From DAOUKH01 sp965219875 (GTDB lineage: Bacteria > Chloroflexota > Dehalococcoidia > SHYB01), in assembly GCA_965219875.1 (NCBI GenBank), contig CBDCOW010000001.1, positions 682,001 through 746,000 of the forward strand: a DNA stretch of 64,000 bases. Direction: 5' to 3'. Below are positions 42,122 through 51,056 of this stretch, in pieces (the stretch's first letter is position 1; each line of letters begins with the position of its first letter). A program made the translations under genes and the position numbers. The notes under the pieces are model-generated. The model was not told the origin of the DNA and ran no database searches. It saw only the letters and a list, made by a program, of their open reading frames with translations.

Positions 42122-43954
42122 CTACGCGCCGATGGCGGCGGGCTCCGGTTCGTCGCCTTGGAGGAGCATGTTGAGATGGTCGCCGTCCAAGGTCTCGACT
42201 TCGATGAGGCGGCCGGCGAGGCGGTCGAGGCGGTCGCGGTTCTTGGTGAGGATTCTCACCGCCGTGGCCTTGCTCCGGTTGAGCAGCTTGCCGATCTCGG
42301 AGTCGATCTGCTTGGCGACGGCGTCGCTGTAGTTGCGGCCTTGGGTGAGCTCCTTGCCGAGAAAGACCATGCCGGCGCCCTCGTCGAAGGCGCGGGGACC
42401 CAGGCTCTCGCTCATGCCGAACTCGGTGACCATGCGCCGCGCGACCTTCGAGGCGCGCTGGAGGTCGTCGGAGGCGCCGGTGGTGGCCTCGCCGAAGACG
42501 ATCTCCTCGGCGGTCTTGCCGCCCATCATCACGGCCAGATCGGCCTCGAACTGGGCCTTGCTGCGGAGGATGCGGTCCTCTTCGGGAAGGAGGCGGGTAT
42601 AGCCGCCCATCGCGCCCCGGGAGACGATGGTGACCTTGTGGACGGGGTCGGCGCCGGGAATGTGGGCGGCAACGAGGGCGTGGCCGGCCTCGTGGTAAGC
42701 GATGATCTTCTTCTCTTTATCGGAGACGCGGCGGCTGCGCCGGGCCGGGCCCGCGATGACGCGGTCGACGGACTCTTCGAAGTCGCCGGCGCCGATGCTC
42801 TCCTTGTTCTCGCGGGCCGCGAGGATCGCCGCCTCGTTGACCAGGTTGGCGAGGTCGGCGCCGCTGAAGCCGGCGGTCTCCTTCGCCACAATACCGACGT
42901 CCACAGTGTCATCGAGGGGCTTGCCCTTGAGGTGGACGGCAAGGATCGCCTCGCGGCCCTTGACGTCGGGGAGGTCGAGGACGACGCGCCGGTCGAAGCG
43001 GCCGGGCCGCAGGAGGGCGGGATCGAGGACATCGGGGCGGTTGGTGGCAGCGATGACGATGACGTTGGTGCGCTCGTCGAAGCCATCGAGCTCGACGAGT
43101 ATCTGGTTCAGCGTCTGCTCGCGCTCGTCGTTGCCGCCACCGACGCCGGCGCCGCGGTGCCGGCCCACGGCGTCGATCTCATCGACGAAGAGGATGGCGG
43201 GGGCGTGCTCCTTGGCGCGGCGGAAGAGGTCGCGGACGCGGCTCGCGCCGACGCCGACGAACATTTCGACGAACTCGCTACCGCTGATGGAGAAGAAGGC
43301 GACACCGGCCTCGCCGGCGACGGCCTTGCTAATCAGGGTCTTTCCGGTGCCGGGAGGGCCGACGAGGAGGACGCCGCGGGGGATGCGGGCGCCCACGCGA
43401 GCGAACTTCTCGGGGTTCTTGAGGAACTCGACGATTTCGGCGAGCTCGACCTTGGCCTCGTCGACGCCGGCGACGTCTTGGAAGGTGATGGTGGGCCTAT
43501 CGTCGGTGACCTGGCGCGCCTGGCTTCGGCTGAAGTTCATCGTTTGGTTCAGGCTGCCGCGCGTACGCCGGAAGAGGTAGATGAGCAGGGCGCCGAAGAG
43601 GATGAGGGGCAGGAAGGAGATGAGGAGCCCGCCGAAGTTGAAGCCCGCGCTCTTGACGGTAACCTCGACGCCGTTCGAGCCGGTCTCGACGCCGGCCTCG
43701 CGGAGTATCTCGTAGACGGAGGTGCCCGACTCTTTCCTAGACTCGAACTCCTGGCCGGCGGCGGTGAGAACGATGAGCTTGTCGCCCTCGACTTGGATGG
43801 CGGTGACTTCGCCGGACTGGGCCATCTCCACGACCTGACTGAGTTCAAGTTCGTTGGTCGCACTGGGAGAGCGCAGAAGGAACAGCAAGATGATCGCGAT
43901 CGCGGCGATCATCAGGATCCATCCTATGGGGTTAGGACGAACCGGCGTCTTCAA
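42122..43954 (-). CDS. ftsH: ATP-dependent membrane zinc metalloprotease FtsH
   Basis: Degrades membrane and regulatory proteins. 610 residues. Two N-terminal membrane segments (about 10-28 and 110-130) flank a small periplasmic domain. AAA+ domain: GPPGTGKT with K205, ILFVDEID, and the second-region LLRPGRFDRR. Peptidase: H421-E-A-G-H425. TTG at 43954 is chosen because TAGGAGGGAC precedes it and the first membrane segment follows at once; an ATG at 44164 would add 70 unlikely residues. Confidence 0.94.
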   Translation of the reverse strand: MKTPVRPNPIGWILMIAAIAIILLFLLRSPSATNELELSQVVEMAQSGEVTAIQVEGDKLIVLTAAGQEFESRKESGTSVYEILREAGVETGSNGVEVTVKSAGFNFGGLLISFLPLILFGALLIYLFRRTRGSLNQTMNFSRSQARQVTDDRPTITFQDVAGVDEAKVELAEIVEFLKNPEKFARVGARIPRGVLLVGPPGTGKTLISKAVAGEAGVAFFSISGSEFVEMFVGVGASRVRDLFRRAKEHAPAILFVDEIDAVGRHRGAGVGGGNDEREQTLNQILVELDGFDERTNVIVIAATNRPDVLDPALLRPGRFDRRVVLDLPDVKGREAILAVHLKGKPLDDTVDVGIVAKETAGFSGADLANLVNEAAILAARENKESIGAGDFEESVDRVIAGPARRSRRVSDKEKKIIAYHEAGHALVAAHIPGADPVHKVTIVSRGAMGGYTRLLPEEDRILRSKAQFEADLAVMMGGKTAEEIVFGEATTGASDDLQRASKVARRMVTEFGMSESLGPRAFDEGAGMVFLGKELTQGRNYSDAVAKQIDSEIGKLLNRSKATAVRILTKNRDRLDRLAGRLIEVETLDGDHLNMLLQGDEPEPAAIGA

Positions 43955-44252
43955 GGCTCTGTCCCTCCTATGCTGGGACGCCGGGGGGCCGGCCCGCCCG
44001 TCGGCTGACGCCTCGGACGCGCCCTTACTCCCGTACCGGCCCACTCCGGCGACCGGTGAGCGCCCTACGAGGTCATTGTAGCACTTAGGCGCCGGAAACA
44101 CCGGCTCTACAGCGTCGTACGCGCCGGACGAGGGAGCGGCTTCGCGGCGCAAAGAAAAGTCCACCCGGGCACGACGCAGACCTTGATTACCGCAACCACA
44201 TCATGTAGTGTTTTTGTTATCTCTCGGCACACTTGCTCGTGATTGGAGATAT

Positions 44253-45128
44253 ATGTATCCGCGGTGGATCGCCCTCTTGGTGGTTCTTTCGGCACTCGTG
44301 GCCCTTGGCATTGCGCCGGCGCTTGTCTCGGCCCAAGGCGGCATCACCGTCTTTACCGGCCGGATCACGATTGACGGCGACCCAGCCCCGGCGGGCACCG
44401 TGGTCCAACTGACCTTGCAGTCGTCCGGCGACCGGTTGGGGCTGAGCCGTACAGGAAACGGAGGGCTTGCCTCCGATCAGTACCGCATCGACGTACAGGC
44501 CTCCGCGGTGAGCGGACCGAACGCCACCGTCGAGTTCTCCCTCGTCGACGGGGCCACAGGCGACGTACGTCCGACGCCGGAGAAGCCCACGGCGATGTTC
44601 CGGGCCAACTTCGTGATCACCACCAATCTCAGCTTTACCCTCGGCGAGGCTGCCACCCCCACGGCCACGGCTGCGCCGACCTCCACGGCGACGCCAGTCC
44701 CCACGGCGACACCGGCACCCACGGCAGTCCCTACGCCGACCGCGACGGCAGTCCCTACGCCGACCGCGACGGCAGTCCCTACGGCGACACCGTTCCCCAC
44801 GTCCACACCGTTCCCCACGTCCGTTCCGCCCACGGCAACGGCGGCTCCTGAGCCCACGGCCATTCCGCCCACGAGAGCGCCCACGGCGACACCCGTACCG
44901 CCTACGGCGACGCCCACGCCCACGCCGACGTCGATACCGCCTACGGCAGCGCCCACGTCCACGCCCCCGCCCACGGCGGCACCTACAGCCACACCGGCCC
45001 CATCCGGCGGCGGGGGTTGCACCGCCCCCCTCAGTTCGGGCGGGGCGCCCTTGGACGCCGGCTGGATCATCATCGGTGCGGCTGCACCCGGCCTAGCCCT
45101 CTTCGGCTGGAGAAATCGCCGCAAGTAG
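44253..45128 (+). CDS. Thr/Pro-rich surface protein with C-terminal membrane anchor
   Basis: 291 residues. Signal peptide (WIALLVVLSALVALGIAPAL then VSA-Q). A small beta-rich domain (residues 26-130; ITVFTGRITIDGDPAPAGTV) looks like a carboxypeptidase-regulatory/Ig-like fold. About 120 residues of TPTATAVPTPT-type low complexity follow, then a C-terminal GAPLDAGWIIIGAAAPGLAL membrane segment and RNRRK tail, resembling sorting-signal anchors. ATG 44253 has GGAGAT upstream. A wall-less or monoderm envelope use is plausible; function unknown. Confidence 0.75.
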   Translation: MYPRWIALLVVLSALVALGIAPALVSAQGGITVFTGRITIDGDPAPAGTVVQLTLQSSGDRLGLSRTGNGGLASDQYRIDVQASAVSGPNATVEFSLVDGATGDVRPTPEKPTAMFRANFVITTNLSFTLGEAATPTATAAPTSTATPVPTATPAPTAVPTPTATAVPTPTATAVPTATPFPTSTPFPTSVPPTATAAPEPTAIPPTRAPTATPVPPTATPTPTPTSIPPTAAPTSTPPPTAAPTATPAPSGGGGCTAPLSSGGAPLDAGWIIIGAAAPGLALFGWRNRRK

Positions 45129-45575
45129 CCCCGTCGACTCCCGCGCCTTGCGGCACGCGCCCTCTCTCAGTGTCCTTCTCTGAGGGAGAGGCCGGAGGGC
45201 GGCGCGGGGGGTGGGCTTCGACGGGCTTTGGCGGTTGAAAGGGGGCCCCTCGCCCTGCCCTCTCCCGTGGGGAGAGGGTGAGACGCCCCCGCCCCGCCGA
45301 CGCGCCCTTTGGGCGCGTGCCCTCTTTCAGTTTCCCCCAGAGGGGGAAAGGGGCATGACCGCCCCGCTCTCCCCTTTCCAGCCCGCGGGCGGGGGTACGC
45401 AAGGGTCTCCAGCGGGAGGGGTAAGACCCCGCGCCGCCTCCCTTTCCCAAGGCCGGCGGGTGGCGTTCTGCCCCTCGACGGAGTCTTGCGAAGGCCTCGC
45501 TCGGAGGGGGAAGGGCGAAAGAAGAGGGGGCTCAAATCGAGCCCCCTCTTTACAGCCAGGAGAACGTCGGTTGGG
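45129..45575. repeat. Repeat-filled intergenic region
   Basis: No gene in ~450 bp. CTCTCTCAGTGTCCTTCTC (45164), a type-2 repeat variant near 45238-45282, CTCTTTCAGTTTCCCCC/GGGGGAAAG near 45322, an IS5-type terminus GGGTACGCAAGGGTCTCC near 45394, and the GACCCCGCGCCGCCTCCC block shared with 37640. Convergent genes flank it. Confidence 0.6.
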
Positions 45576-47657
45576 CTACTCGTCGAGCCAGACGATCTCG
45601 GCGAGCTGCCCGCCTTGGTGGAAGGCCCGTCCGCCAGCTAACTGCTGGTAGCTGTTGCGGACGCGGGCGCCCTGCACGTCGTAGCTCGCCTGGGTGATGG
45701 CCGGCATGTAGATCAGCTCCTTCACCGTCTCGGCGTAGTACTCCTTGGCGATTTCCTTCTCGCGCTCGAACTCGGGGGCAAGCGCCCACTCGGCGGCGAG
45801 CTCGTCCATGCGGGGGTTGTTGAACCCCATGTAGTTCTGGGGAGCGGAGCTGCGGTTCGCGAGCGGCACGAAGGCGTTATGCGCACCGAGCGCTCTGGTG
45901 TGGCTGACCAGGAACTCGTGGTTCTGAATGTCTTCCGGATTCACGAACCCCGTCATGGAGTAGAGGATCGAGATGTCGGGCACCTTGAGAACCTCGACTT
46001 CGATGTCGAGGGATTCGGCAATCGAGGCCCCGAGTGCGACCATGTACGTGGTGTCGGGCGCCGAGTACTGGTGATAGTAGAGCGTAATCTTCTCGCCCGA
46101 CTTCTTCCCGGCCATGGCCCAGAGCTCCTTGGCCCGATCAGGGTCGTAGACGAACGGGTTCTCGTCGTCGGGGAGATCGAGGCCCATCTGCCGCAACGTC
46201 GGCGGGGTGTCCCAACCCAGGCCCCAAGGCATGGCGACCGGAGTCATGATCCACGCCCCTTCGTAGATGTTCTCGCCGAGGCCCTCGTAGTCGATGGACT
46301 TGGCGATGGCGAGGCGGGCGTTACGATCACCGAAGTAGGGGTCGGGGAAGCTCTCGGTGGGGAGGTGCTTGAAGCCGAGGATCCTCGAGGTGTTCGAGGA
46401 GAGGAAGTACTCGATGACCTGGCACTGAGGGCAACTCCGTCCGAAGGTGATCGCGGAGGACGGGCCGCTGACCCCCACACTCAATCCGTTGTCGATCTGG
46501 CCGGTGATGAAGCCGGACCGGGTGAGGTCGCCGCCGATTACCTTGACCTGATGCCGGTCGACGTAGGGGAGCGGCTCGCCGTCGGCGCCGGTCTTGAAGT
46601 AGTCGGGGTTGGCGTTGCCGCCCCATCCGATCTGGCGGTCGTAGTCGTCGAGCCGGAAGGCGCCGGAGCCGACGGTCCGGTGTGTGTAGTCGCCGTCCAT
46701 GTTGAATATCTCGGGCGGGACGACGCGGGCGTTGAACTGCGAGAAGGTCGCTATGAAGAACGGGTCGGTCGTAACCAAGTTGAACCGCAGGGTCTTGTCG
46801 TCGATGACGTCCGCGCTCACCACCGTCTGGGAGTGGGCCTGCGCCGAGGGGGTGCCCTGGGGTTCGCCATCGGGCTTGGTGAGGTTGCCCTGCCAGTAGT
46901 TCAGGGTATGGACCACGTCGTCGGCGACGACGGGCCTCCCGTAGAGGCCGGAAAGCTCCGCGGTGTAACCGCGGGAGTCGGACGGCATGTCATGCCACAC
47001 CGCGTCGGGGTGGATCGTTATGGTCCACGAGGTGGCGTCCGCGTTGGACTCCCACTCGGAGATGAGGTCGCCAACGGGGAAGCAGCTTCCCGGGTCGGCC
47101 TCGACCATGAGGGGAGAGAACTGGCAGGTGAACAACTTGCTATAGACGAAGCTGATCGCCGTGGACACGGTGTAGGAGCGGTTGAGGATCTGATCCGTGC
47201 CGCTGCTAGGGCTCGGGAAGGCATAGGTGTGCGTGCCGCCGCGCTTGGGGGCCTGACGCCAACTCTCGAGGCCGGGCCCTTGAAGCCACCGGAAGCCTTT
47301 GAGCACTTCGGTGATGCCAGCCAAGCCGGGCACGGGTGTGGAGGTGGGGACCTGCACGACTAACCGAGGCGTCGGCGTCGGTGCCACCGTCGCCGCTTCT
47401 TGCGGGGCCGCCGTCTGCACGACGATCTGCGGCGCTTGGGTCGCTGCGGGGGCCGCCGTGGCCTGGGGAGCCGCCGTCTGTACGACGATCTGCGGCGCTT
47501 GGGTCGGCGCGGGCGTCGCTGTAGGGACAACGATCACCGGCGCCCGGGTCGGCGGCGGCGCTGGGTCATCGCCTCCGCCACAGGCCGCCACGACAAGCGC
47601 GGTGATCACCGTAGCGGCAACAAGGCCGGCTAACTTTCGACCTTTCGTAATCCACAT
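45576..47657 (-). CDS. Peptide/oligosaccharide-type ABC solute-binding lipoprotein
   Basis: Family 5 extracellular solute-binding protein, 693 residues. Signal peptide with lipobox VVAAC and Cys near residue 26. A long linker (about 30-110) has a repeated APQIVVQTAAPQ unit. The binding domain starts at GGTHTYAFPSPS and contains WTITIHPDAVWHD, DDVVHTLNYW, YFKTGADGEPLPYVDRHQVKVI and late LAIAKSIDYEGL. GTTGGAGGAA lies upstream. No permease or ATPase neighbours, so it must work with transporter parts encoded elsewhere. Ligand unknown. Confidence 0.88.
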   Translation of the reverse strand: MWITKGRKLAGLVAATVITALVVAACGGGDDPAPPPTRAPVIVVPTATPAPTQAPQIVVQTAAPQATAAPAATQAPQIVVQTAAPQEAATVAPTPTPRLVVQVPTSTPVPGLAGITEVLKGFRWLQGPGLESWRQAPKRGGTHTYAFPSPSSGTDQILNRSYTVSTAISFVYSKLFTCQFSPLMVEADPGSCFPVGDLISEWESNADATSWTITIHPDAVWHDMPSDSRGYTAELSGLYGRPVVADDVVHTLNYWQGNLTKPDGEPQGTPSAQAHSQTVVSADVIDDKTLRFNLVTTDPFFIATFSQFNARVVPPEIFNMDGDYTHRTVGSGAFRLDDYDRQIGWGGNANPDYFKTGADGEPLPYVDRHQVKVIGGDLTRSGFITGQIDNGLSVGVSGPSSAITFGRSCPQCQVIEYFLSSNTSRILGFKHLPTESFPDPYFGDRNARLAIAKSIDYEGLGENIYEGAWIMTPVAMPWGLGWDTPPTLRQMGLDLPDDENPFVYDPDRAKELWAMAGKKSGEKITLYYHQYSAPDTTYMVALGASIAESLDIEVEVLKVPDISILYSMTGFVNPEDIQNHEFLVSHTRALGAHNAFVPLANRSSAPQNYMGFNNPRMDELAAEWALAPEFEREKEIAKEYYAETVKELIYMPAITQASYDVQGARVRNSYQQLAGGRAFHQGGQLAEIVWLDE

Positions 47658-47882
47658 GGTCTTTGTTTTCCTCCAACTCTGGTCTGGCGGCGGTCGTTAA
47701 TGGCAAGCAAAACAGACCACCGCTAGGCGCGTCGCGTAAGGGTAGCGCCTCCTTACGGCGTTGGCAAGAGCCGCGGCCTTCGAGAGTTGCGCCTCTTCCT
47801 GAGCAGAGGGTTAGGGTAGAGTACACACGCGCGATAACCACTACCTTGGAGGGGAAAGGGTACCTTGGAGGGAGAAGGGGTC

Positions 47883-48932
47883 ATGCGCATGGCGTCGGTG
47901 ACGGACCGGGAGCGCCGCGAGATGCTGACGGCGCTGCTGCGGGGGGTCTCCCGGTCGTTCTATCTGACGATGCGAGCGTTGCCGGGGCCGGTGCGCGGTC
48001 CGATCGGCCTGGCCTACCTGCTCGCGCGCACCGCCGACACGATCGCCGACACGGCGACGCTCCCGCCCGACGAGCGGCTGACACGGCTCCTGGCGTTTCG
48101 CTCGCAGGTGCAAGGAGCGGAAGGGTCGTGGACGGCGCCGGAGGCCGAGGACCCCGCGGAGCGGCGGCTGCTCGAAGCGGCGCCGCGCGCCCTGGCCCTG
48201 CTCGACCAGACCGCGGAGGCGAACCGCGCGCGCATCCGCTCCGTCGTCCTCACCCTCAGCGAGGGTATGGAGATGGACCTTCGGACGTTTCCGGCAGTGG
48301 AGTCGGGCGACATCGGCGCCCTGGCCAACCGCGCCGCCCTCGACCGCTACGTCTATCTGGTCGCGGGCTGCGTCGGCGAGTTCTGGACGGAGATGACGAT
48401 GGCCCACGATCGGGCGCTGCGGCATTGGGACGCAGAGGCGTCCGCGGCGGACGGAGTCCGCTTCGGCAAGGCCCTGCAGCTGACCAACGTGCTCCGGGAC
48501 GCGCCCCGCGACCTGCGAAAGGGGCGGTGCTACCTGCCCGCGGATGAACTCGCCGCCGTGGGACTCGCTCCGTCGGACCTGCTGCGGCCGGAGAGGTCGG
48601 AGTGCGCGTGGCCCGTCGCGGCCTCGCTGGTCCGGCTGGCGCTGGAACACTATGCCGCGGCGGAGTCCTACATCCTCGCGATTCCGCGGCGCGCGCTGCG
48701 TCTGCGGCTAGCGGCACTATGGCCGGCGCTGATCGGCCTGCGCACGCTGGAGGCGCTGGCCCGCAACTCCCGCTGGCTCGATCCGGCGCGTCCAGCGAAG
48801 ATCACCAGGGGCGCCGTCTACCGGATCATGGCGCGCTCGTTCCTCGTGGCGCCATCGAACACCGCGGTCCGGGAATGGATGCGCGGCCTGCGGCGGAACG
48901 TCGAGCGCGCCCTCGCGGCGCGGGGGGCATGA
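47883..48932 (+). CDS. Squalene/phytoene synthase family protein
   Basis: Head-to-head prenyl transferase of 349 residues. First Asp-rich motif: LLARTADTIADT near residue 40-50 (DXXXD). Second: LQLTNVLRDAPRDLRKGRCYLP near 200-220 (must be read in parts; DXXXD). The flanking residues resemble squalene synthases more than phytoene synthases, so squalene for hopanoids is the better guess. ATG 47883 has GGAGGGAG upstream; a TTG at 47865 is an alternative. No other isoprenoid gene is nearby. Confidence 0.85.
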   Translation: MRMASVTDRERREMLTALLRGVSRSFYLTMRALPGPVRGPIGLAYLLARTADTIADTATLPPDERLTRLLAFRSQVQGAEGSWTAPEAEDPAERRLLEAAPRALALLDQTAEANRARIRSVVLTLSEGMEMDLRTFPAVESGDIGALANRAALDRYVYLVAGCVGEFWTEMTMAHDRALRHWDAEASAADGVRFGKALQLTNVLRDAPRDLRKGRCYLPADELAAVGLAPSDLLRPERSECAWPVAASLVRLALEHYAAAESYILAIPRRALRLRLAALWPALIGLRTLEALARNSRWLDPARPAKITRGAVYRIMARSFLVAPSNTAVREWMRGLRRNVERALAARGA

Positions 48933-48998
48933 CGGCGCATTGACGCCTTCCGAGGGCGTCGATATGCTCGCCGCATCCCAGCCCGGATCGAGGAAGCC

Positions 48999-50168
48999 AT
49001 GCGCGACGCCGCCGCCATTACCGGCATCGGAGAGACCGACTACTCGAAGAACTCGGGGATGTCGGACAAGGCGCTCCAGCTTCAGGCCATCACGCGCGCG
49101 GTGGCCGACGCGGGCCTGAAGCCGCACGACATCGACGGCTTCATTCCGAGCTCAATCGGCCCCGGCCTCACCGCCGAGGACTTCGTCGACAACATGGGGA
49201 CCCCCGACCTGCGCTTCTCGGTGACGCTGCACATCGGCGGCGCGAGCGGGATCGCGGGGATCCAGGACGCGGCCATGGCCGTGGCCTCGGGCGTGGCAAA
49301 CCACGTGGTCGTCGTTTCGGGGCGCAACGGGTCGTCGATGCACCGGGTCTCGCAGGCGCAGGCGGCGCGCGGGATCCAGGCGCCGCATCGTCAGCAAATG
49401 ATTTCGATGGAGTTCGAGGGCGTCTACGGCGCCAACGTGCCGATGCAGTTCTACGCACTGATCGCGCAGCGGCACATGCACCTCTACGGGACGACGAGCG
49501 AGCAGCTCGGGGCGGTGGCGGTGACGATGCGCCGCCACGCGGGCATGAACGAGAAGGCGATCATGACGGCGCCGATCACGATCGAGGACCATCAGGCCTC
49601 GCGGATGATCACCACGCCGTTCCACTTATTCGACTGCTGCATCGAAACCGACGGCTCGACGGCGGTGGTCATCTCGTCGGCGGAGCGGGCGGCGGACGCC
49701 AAACGAACACCGGCGCGCATCCTGGGCATCGCGGAGGGGCACCCCGACTCGCCGAGCTCGACGGCGACGCGCGTCGACCACACCCGTATCGGCATCAGCA
49801 AGGCGGCGCCGCGGGCGTTCGCCATGGCGGGGCTGACGCCGCAGGACCTAAAGCTAGCCATGCTCTACGATCCGTTCACGTTCATCCCCATCTATACGCT
49901 GGAGAACCTGGGCGTGGTGGGGCCGGGCGAGGGCGGTCCGTTCGCCGCAGAGGGGAACATCGGCCTCGGCGGAAAGCTGCCGGTGAACACGCACGGCGGT
50001 CTGCATTCGCAGGCCCATTCGCAGTCGGGCCTTAACCACGTGGCCGAGGCGGTGAAGCAGCTGCGCGGCATCGCGGGGCGGGCGCAGGTCGCCGACCCCG
50101 ACCCGTGCGTCGTCACCGGCATGGGCGATTTCGGGAACGGCGGCGTCATGCTGCTCACAGCGCGCTAG
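48999..50168 (+). CDS. Thiolase-like protein (Ltp family), module 3
   Basis: 389-residue thiolase-fold protein. The nucleophile region reads HIGGASGIAGIQDAA near residue 77, without Cys. The C-terminal motif is Y290-D-P-F293 instead of HDxF. GEGGPFAAEGNIGLGGKLPVN and HSQSGLNHVAEAVKQLRG follow as in the other two modules. Paired with a DUF35 gene 19 bp downstream; an Ltp-type aldolase role on an acyl-CoA is inferred. First gene of the 49-62 kb catabolic-looking region. Confidence 0.83.
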   Translation: MRDAAAITGIGETDYSKNSGMSDKALQLQAITRAVADAGLKPHDIDGFIPSSIGPGLTAEDFVDNMGTPDLRFSVTLHIGGASGIAGIQDAAMAVASGVANHVVVVSGRNGSSMHRVSQAQAARGIQAPHRQQMISMEFEGVYGANVPMQFYALIAQRHMHLYGTTSEQLGAVAVTMRRHAGMNEKAIMTAPITIEDHQASRMITTPFHLFDCCIETDGSTAVVISSAERAADAKRTPARILGIAEGHPDSPSSTATRVDHTRIGISKAAPRAFAMAGLTPQDLKLAMLYDPFTFIPIYTLENLGVVGPGEGGPFAAEGNIGLGGKLPVNTHGGLHSQAHSQSGLNHVAEAVKQLRGIAGRAQVADPDPCVVTGMGDFGNGGVMLLTAR

Positions 50169-50187
50169 CGAGCGGAGGAACCGCCTC

Positions 50188-50607
50188 ATGGCCGACACGT
50201 ACCAGAAACCCCTTCCGGCGCCGAGCGCGGAGTCGGCGCCCTATTGGGAATATTGCAAGCAAGGCGAGCTCCGCATCCAGCGCTGCGCCTCTTGCGGGGA
50301 GTTCGTCCACTACCCCCGCGTCCTGTGCCCTCACGATGGGAGCCCCGACCTAGAGTGGACGAAAGTCAGCGGGCGGGGGTCAATCTTCTCGTTCACCATC
50401 TCGCACCGCGCCTTTCACCCCGGCTTCTCCGACGATGTCCCCTACGTGATCGCCATCGTGGAGTTGGAGGAGGGGCCGCGTCTGATGTGCCGCATCCGCG
50501 GCGTGGAGCCGGAGGAGGTCCGCGTGGGCCTGCCCGTCGAGGTGTTCTTCGAGGCGGTGACGCCGGAGGTCACGCTGCCGTTCTTCCGTCCCTCCGCCCA
50601 AGGATAG
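50188..50607 (+). CDS. Zn-ribbon OB-fold protein (DUF35), module 3
   Basis: 139 residues, same architecture as the other DUF35 proteins: helices (SAPYWEYCKQGELRIQ), zinc ribbon and OB fold (GSIFSFTISHRAF, VGLPVEVFFEAV). Ribbon ligands C33, C36 and C47 are present but the fourth position is CPHDG instead of CPxC, so Asp50 or His49 must serve or zinc is lost. Gene order matches modules 1 and 2. Confidence 0.83.
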   Translation: MADTYQKPLPAPSAESAPYWEYCKQGELRIQRCASCGEFVHYPRVLCPHDGSPDLEWTKVSGRGSIFSFTISHRAFHPGFSDDVPYVIAIVELEEGPRLMCRIRGVEPEEVRVGLPVEVFFEAVTPEVTLPFFRPSAQG

Positions 50608-50616
50608 GAGTCCGTC

Positions 50617-51054
50617 ATGTGCAGGCTGACGCAGAAGCAAGTGTGCCGGATGTACGTCGAGCGGATCCTGAGCGCGGGCGACATGGACGTGCTCGAGATG
50701 GTGATCGCACGGAGCTTCGTGGGCCACAATCCGATCCAGCCGGAGGGGATTCAGGGGCGGGACGGCGTACGCCGCCGCCGCGCCCGCGCCAAGACTGCCT
50801 TCCCCGACGGGCGCTTCGAGATCGAAGAGATGATCGAGGAGGGCGACCGCGTGGCGGTCCGCTACCGGTTCACCGGAACGCACGCCGGGCCGTTCGCCGG
50901 CGTGGCCGCCACCGGCCAGGTGGTCACCGGCGAGGGCATCGAGATCTACCGCCTGCACGACGGCCAGATCGTGGAGTCGTGGTCACAGGGCAACTACCTG
51001 GGGATGCTGCAGGCAATCGGGGCCGTCGAGGCCCCCGACTTCGGGGAACCGTAG
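50617..51054 (+). CDS. SnoaL-like/ester cyclase family protein
   Basis: 145-residue NTF2-fold protein: N-terminal helices (VCRMYVERILSAGDMDVLEM), FVGHNPIQPEGIQGRDGVRR, then beta strands (VAVRYRFTGTHAGPFAGV, TGEGIEIYRLHDGQIVESW). The pattern fits the SnoaL-like polyketide cyclase/ester cyclase group, which includes isomerases and hydrolases with a His/Asp pair. It is 9 bp after the DUF35 gene, suggesting it processes the same metabolite. Confidence 0.8.
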   Translation: MCRLTQKQVCRMYVERILSAGDMDVLEMVIARSFVGHNPIQPEGIQGRDGVRRRRARAKTAFPDGRFEIEEMIEEGDRVAVRYRFTGTHAGPFAGVAATGQVVTGEGIEIYRLHDGQIVESWSQGNYLGMLQAIGAVEAPDFGEP

Positions 51055-51056
51055 GG

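Noticed and set aside
41879..44008. 709-residue open frame on the plus strand opposite ftsH and dinB
   Set aside because: It is an antisense shadow in GC-rich DNA; composition is repetitive Ala/Gly/Asp/Val and the opposite strand encodes an unmistakable FtsH.
43955..44164. Longer FtsH start at ATG 44164
   Set aside because: Adds 70 residues without family resemblance, while TTG 43954 has a strong ribosome site and is followed directly by the first membrane segment.
47080..47657. Plus-strand frames rich in Gly/Ala/Val opposite the solute-binding lipoprotein linker
   Set aside because: Shadow of the Thr/Pro/Ala-rich linker; no independent start signal or family.
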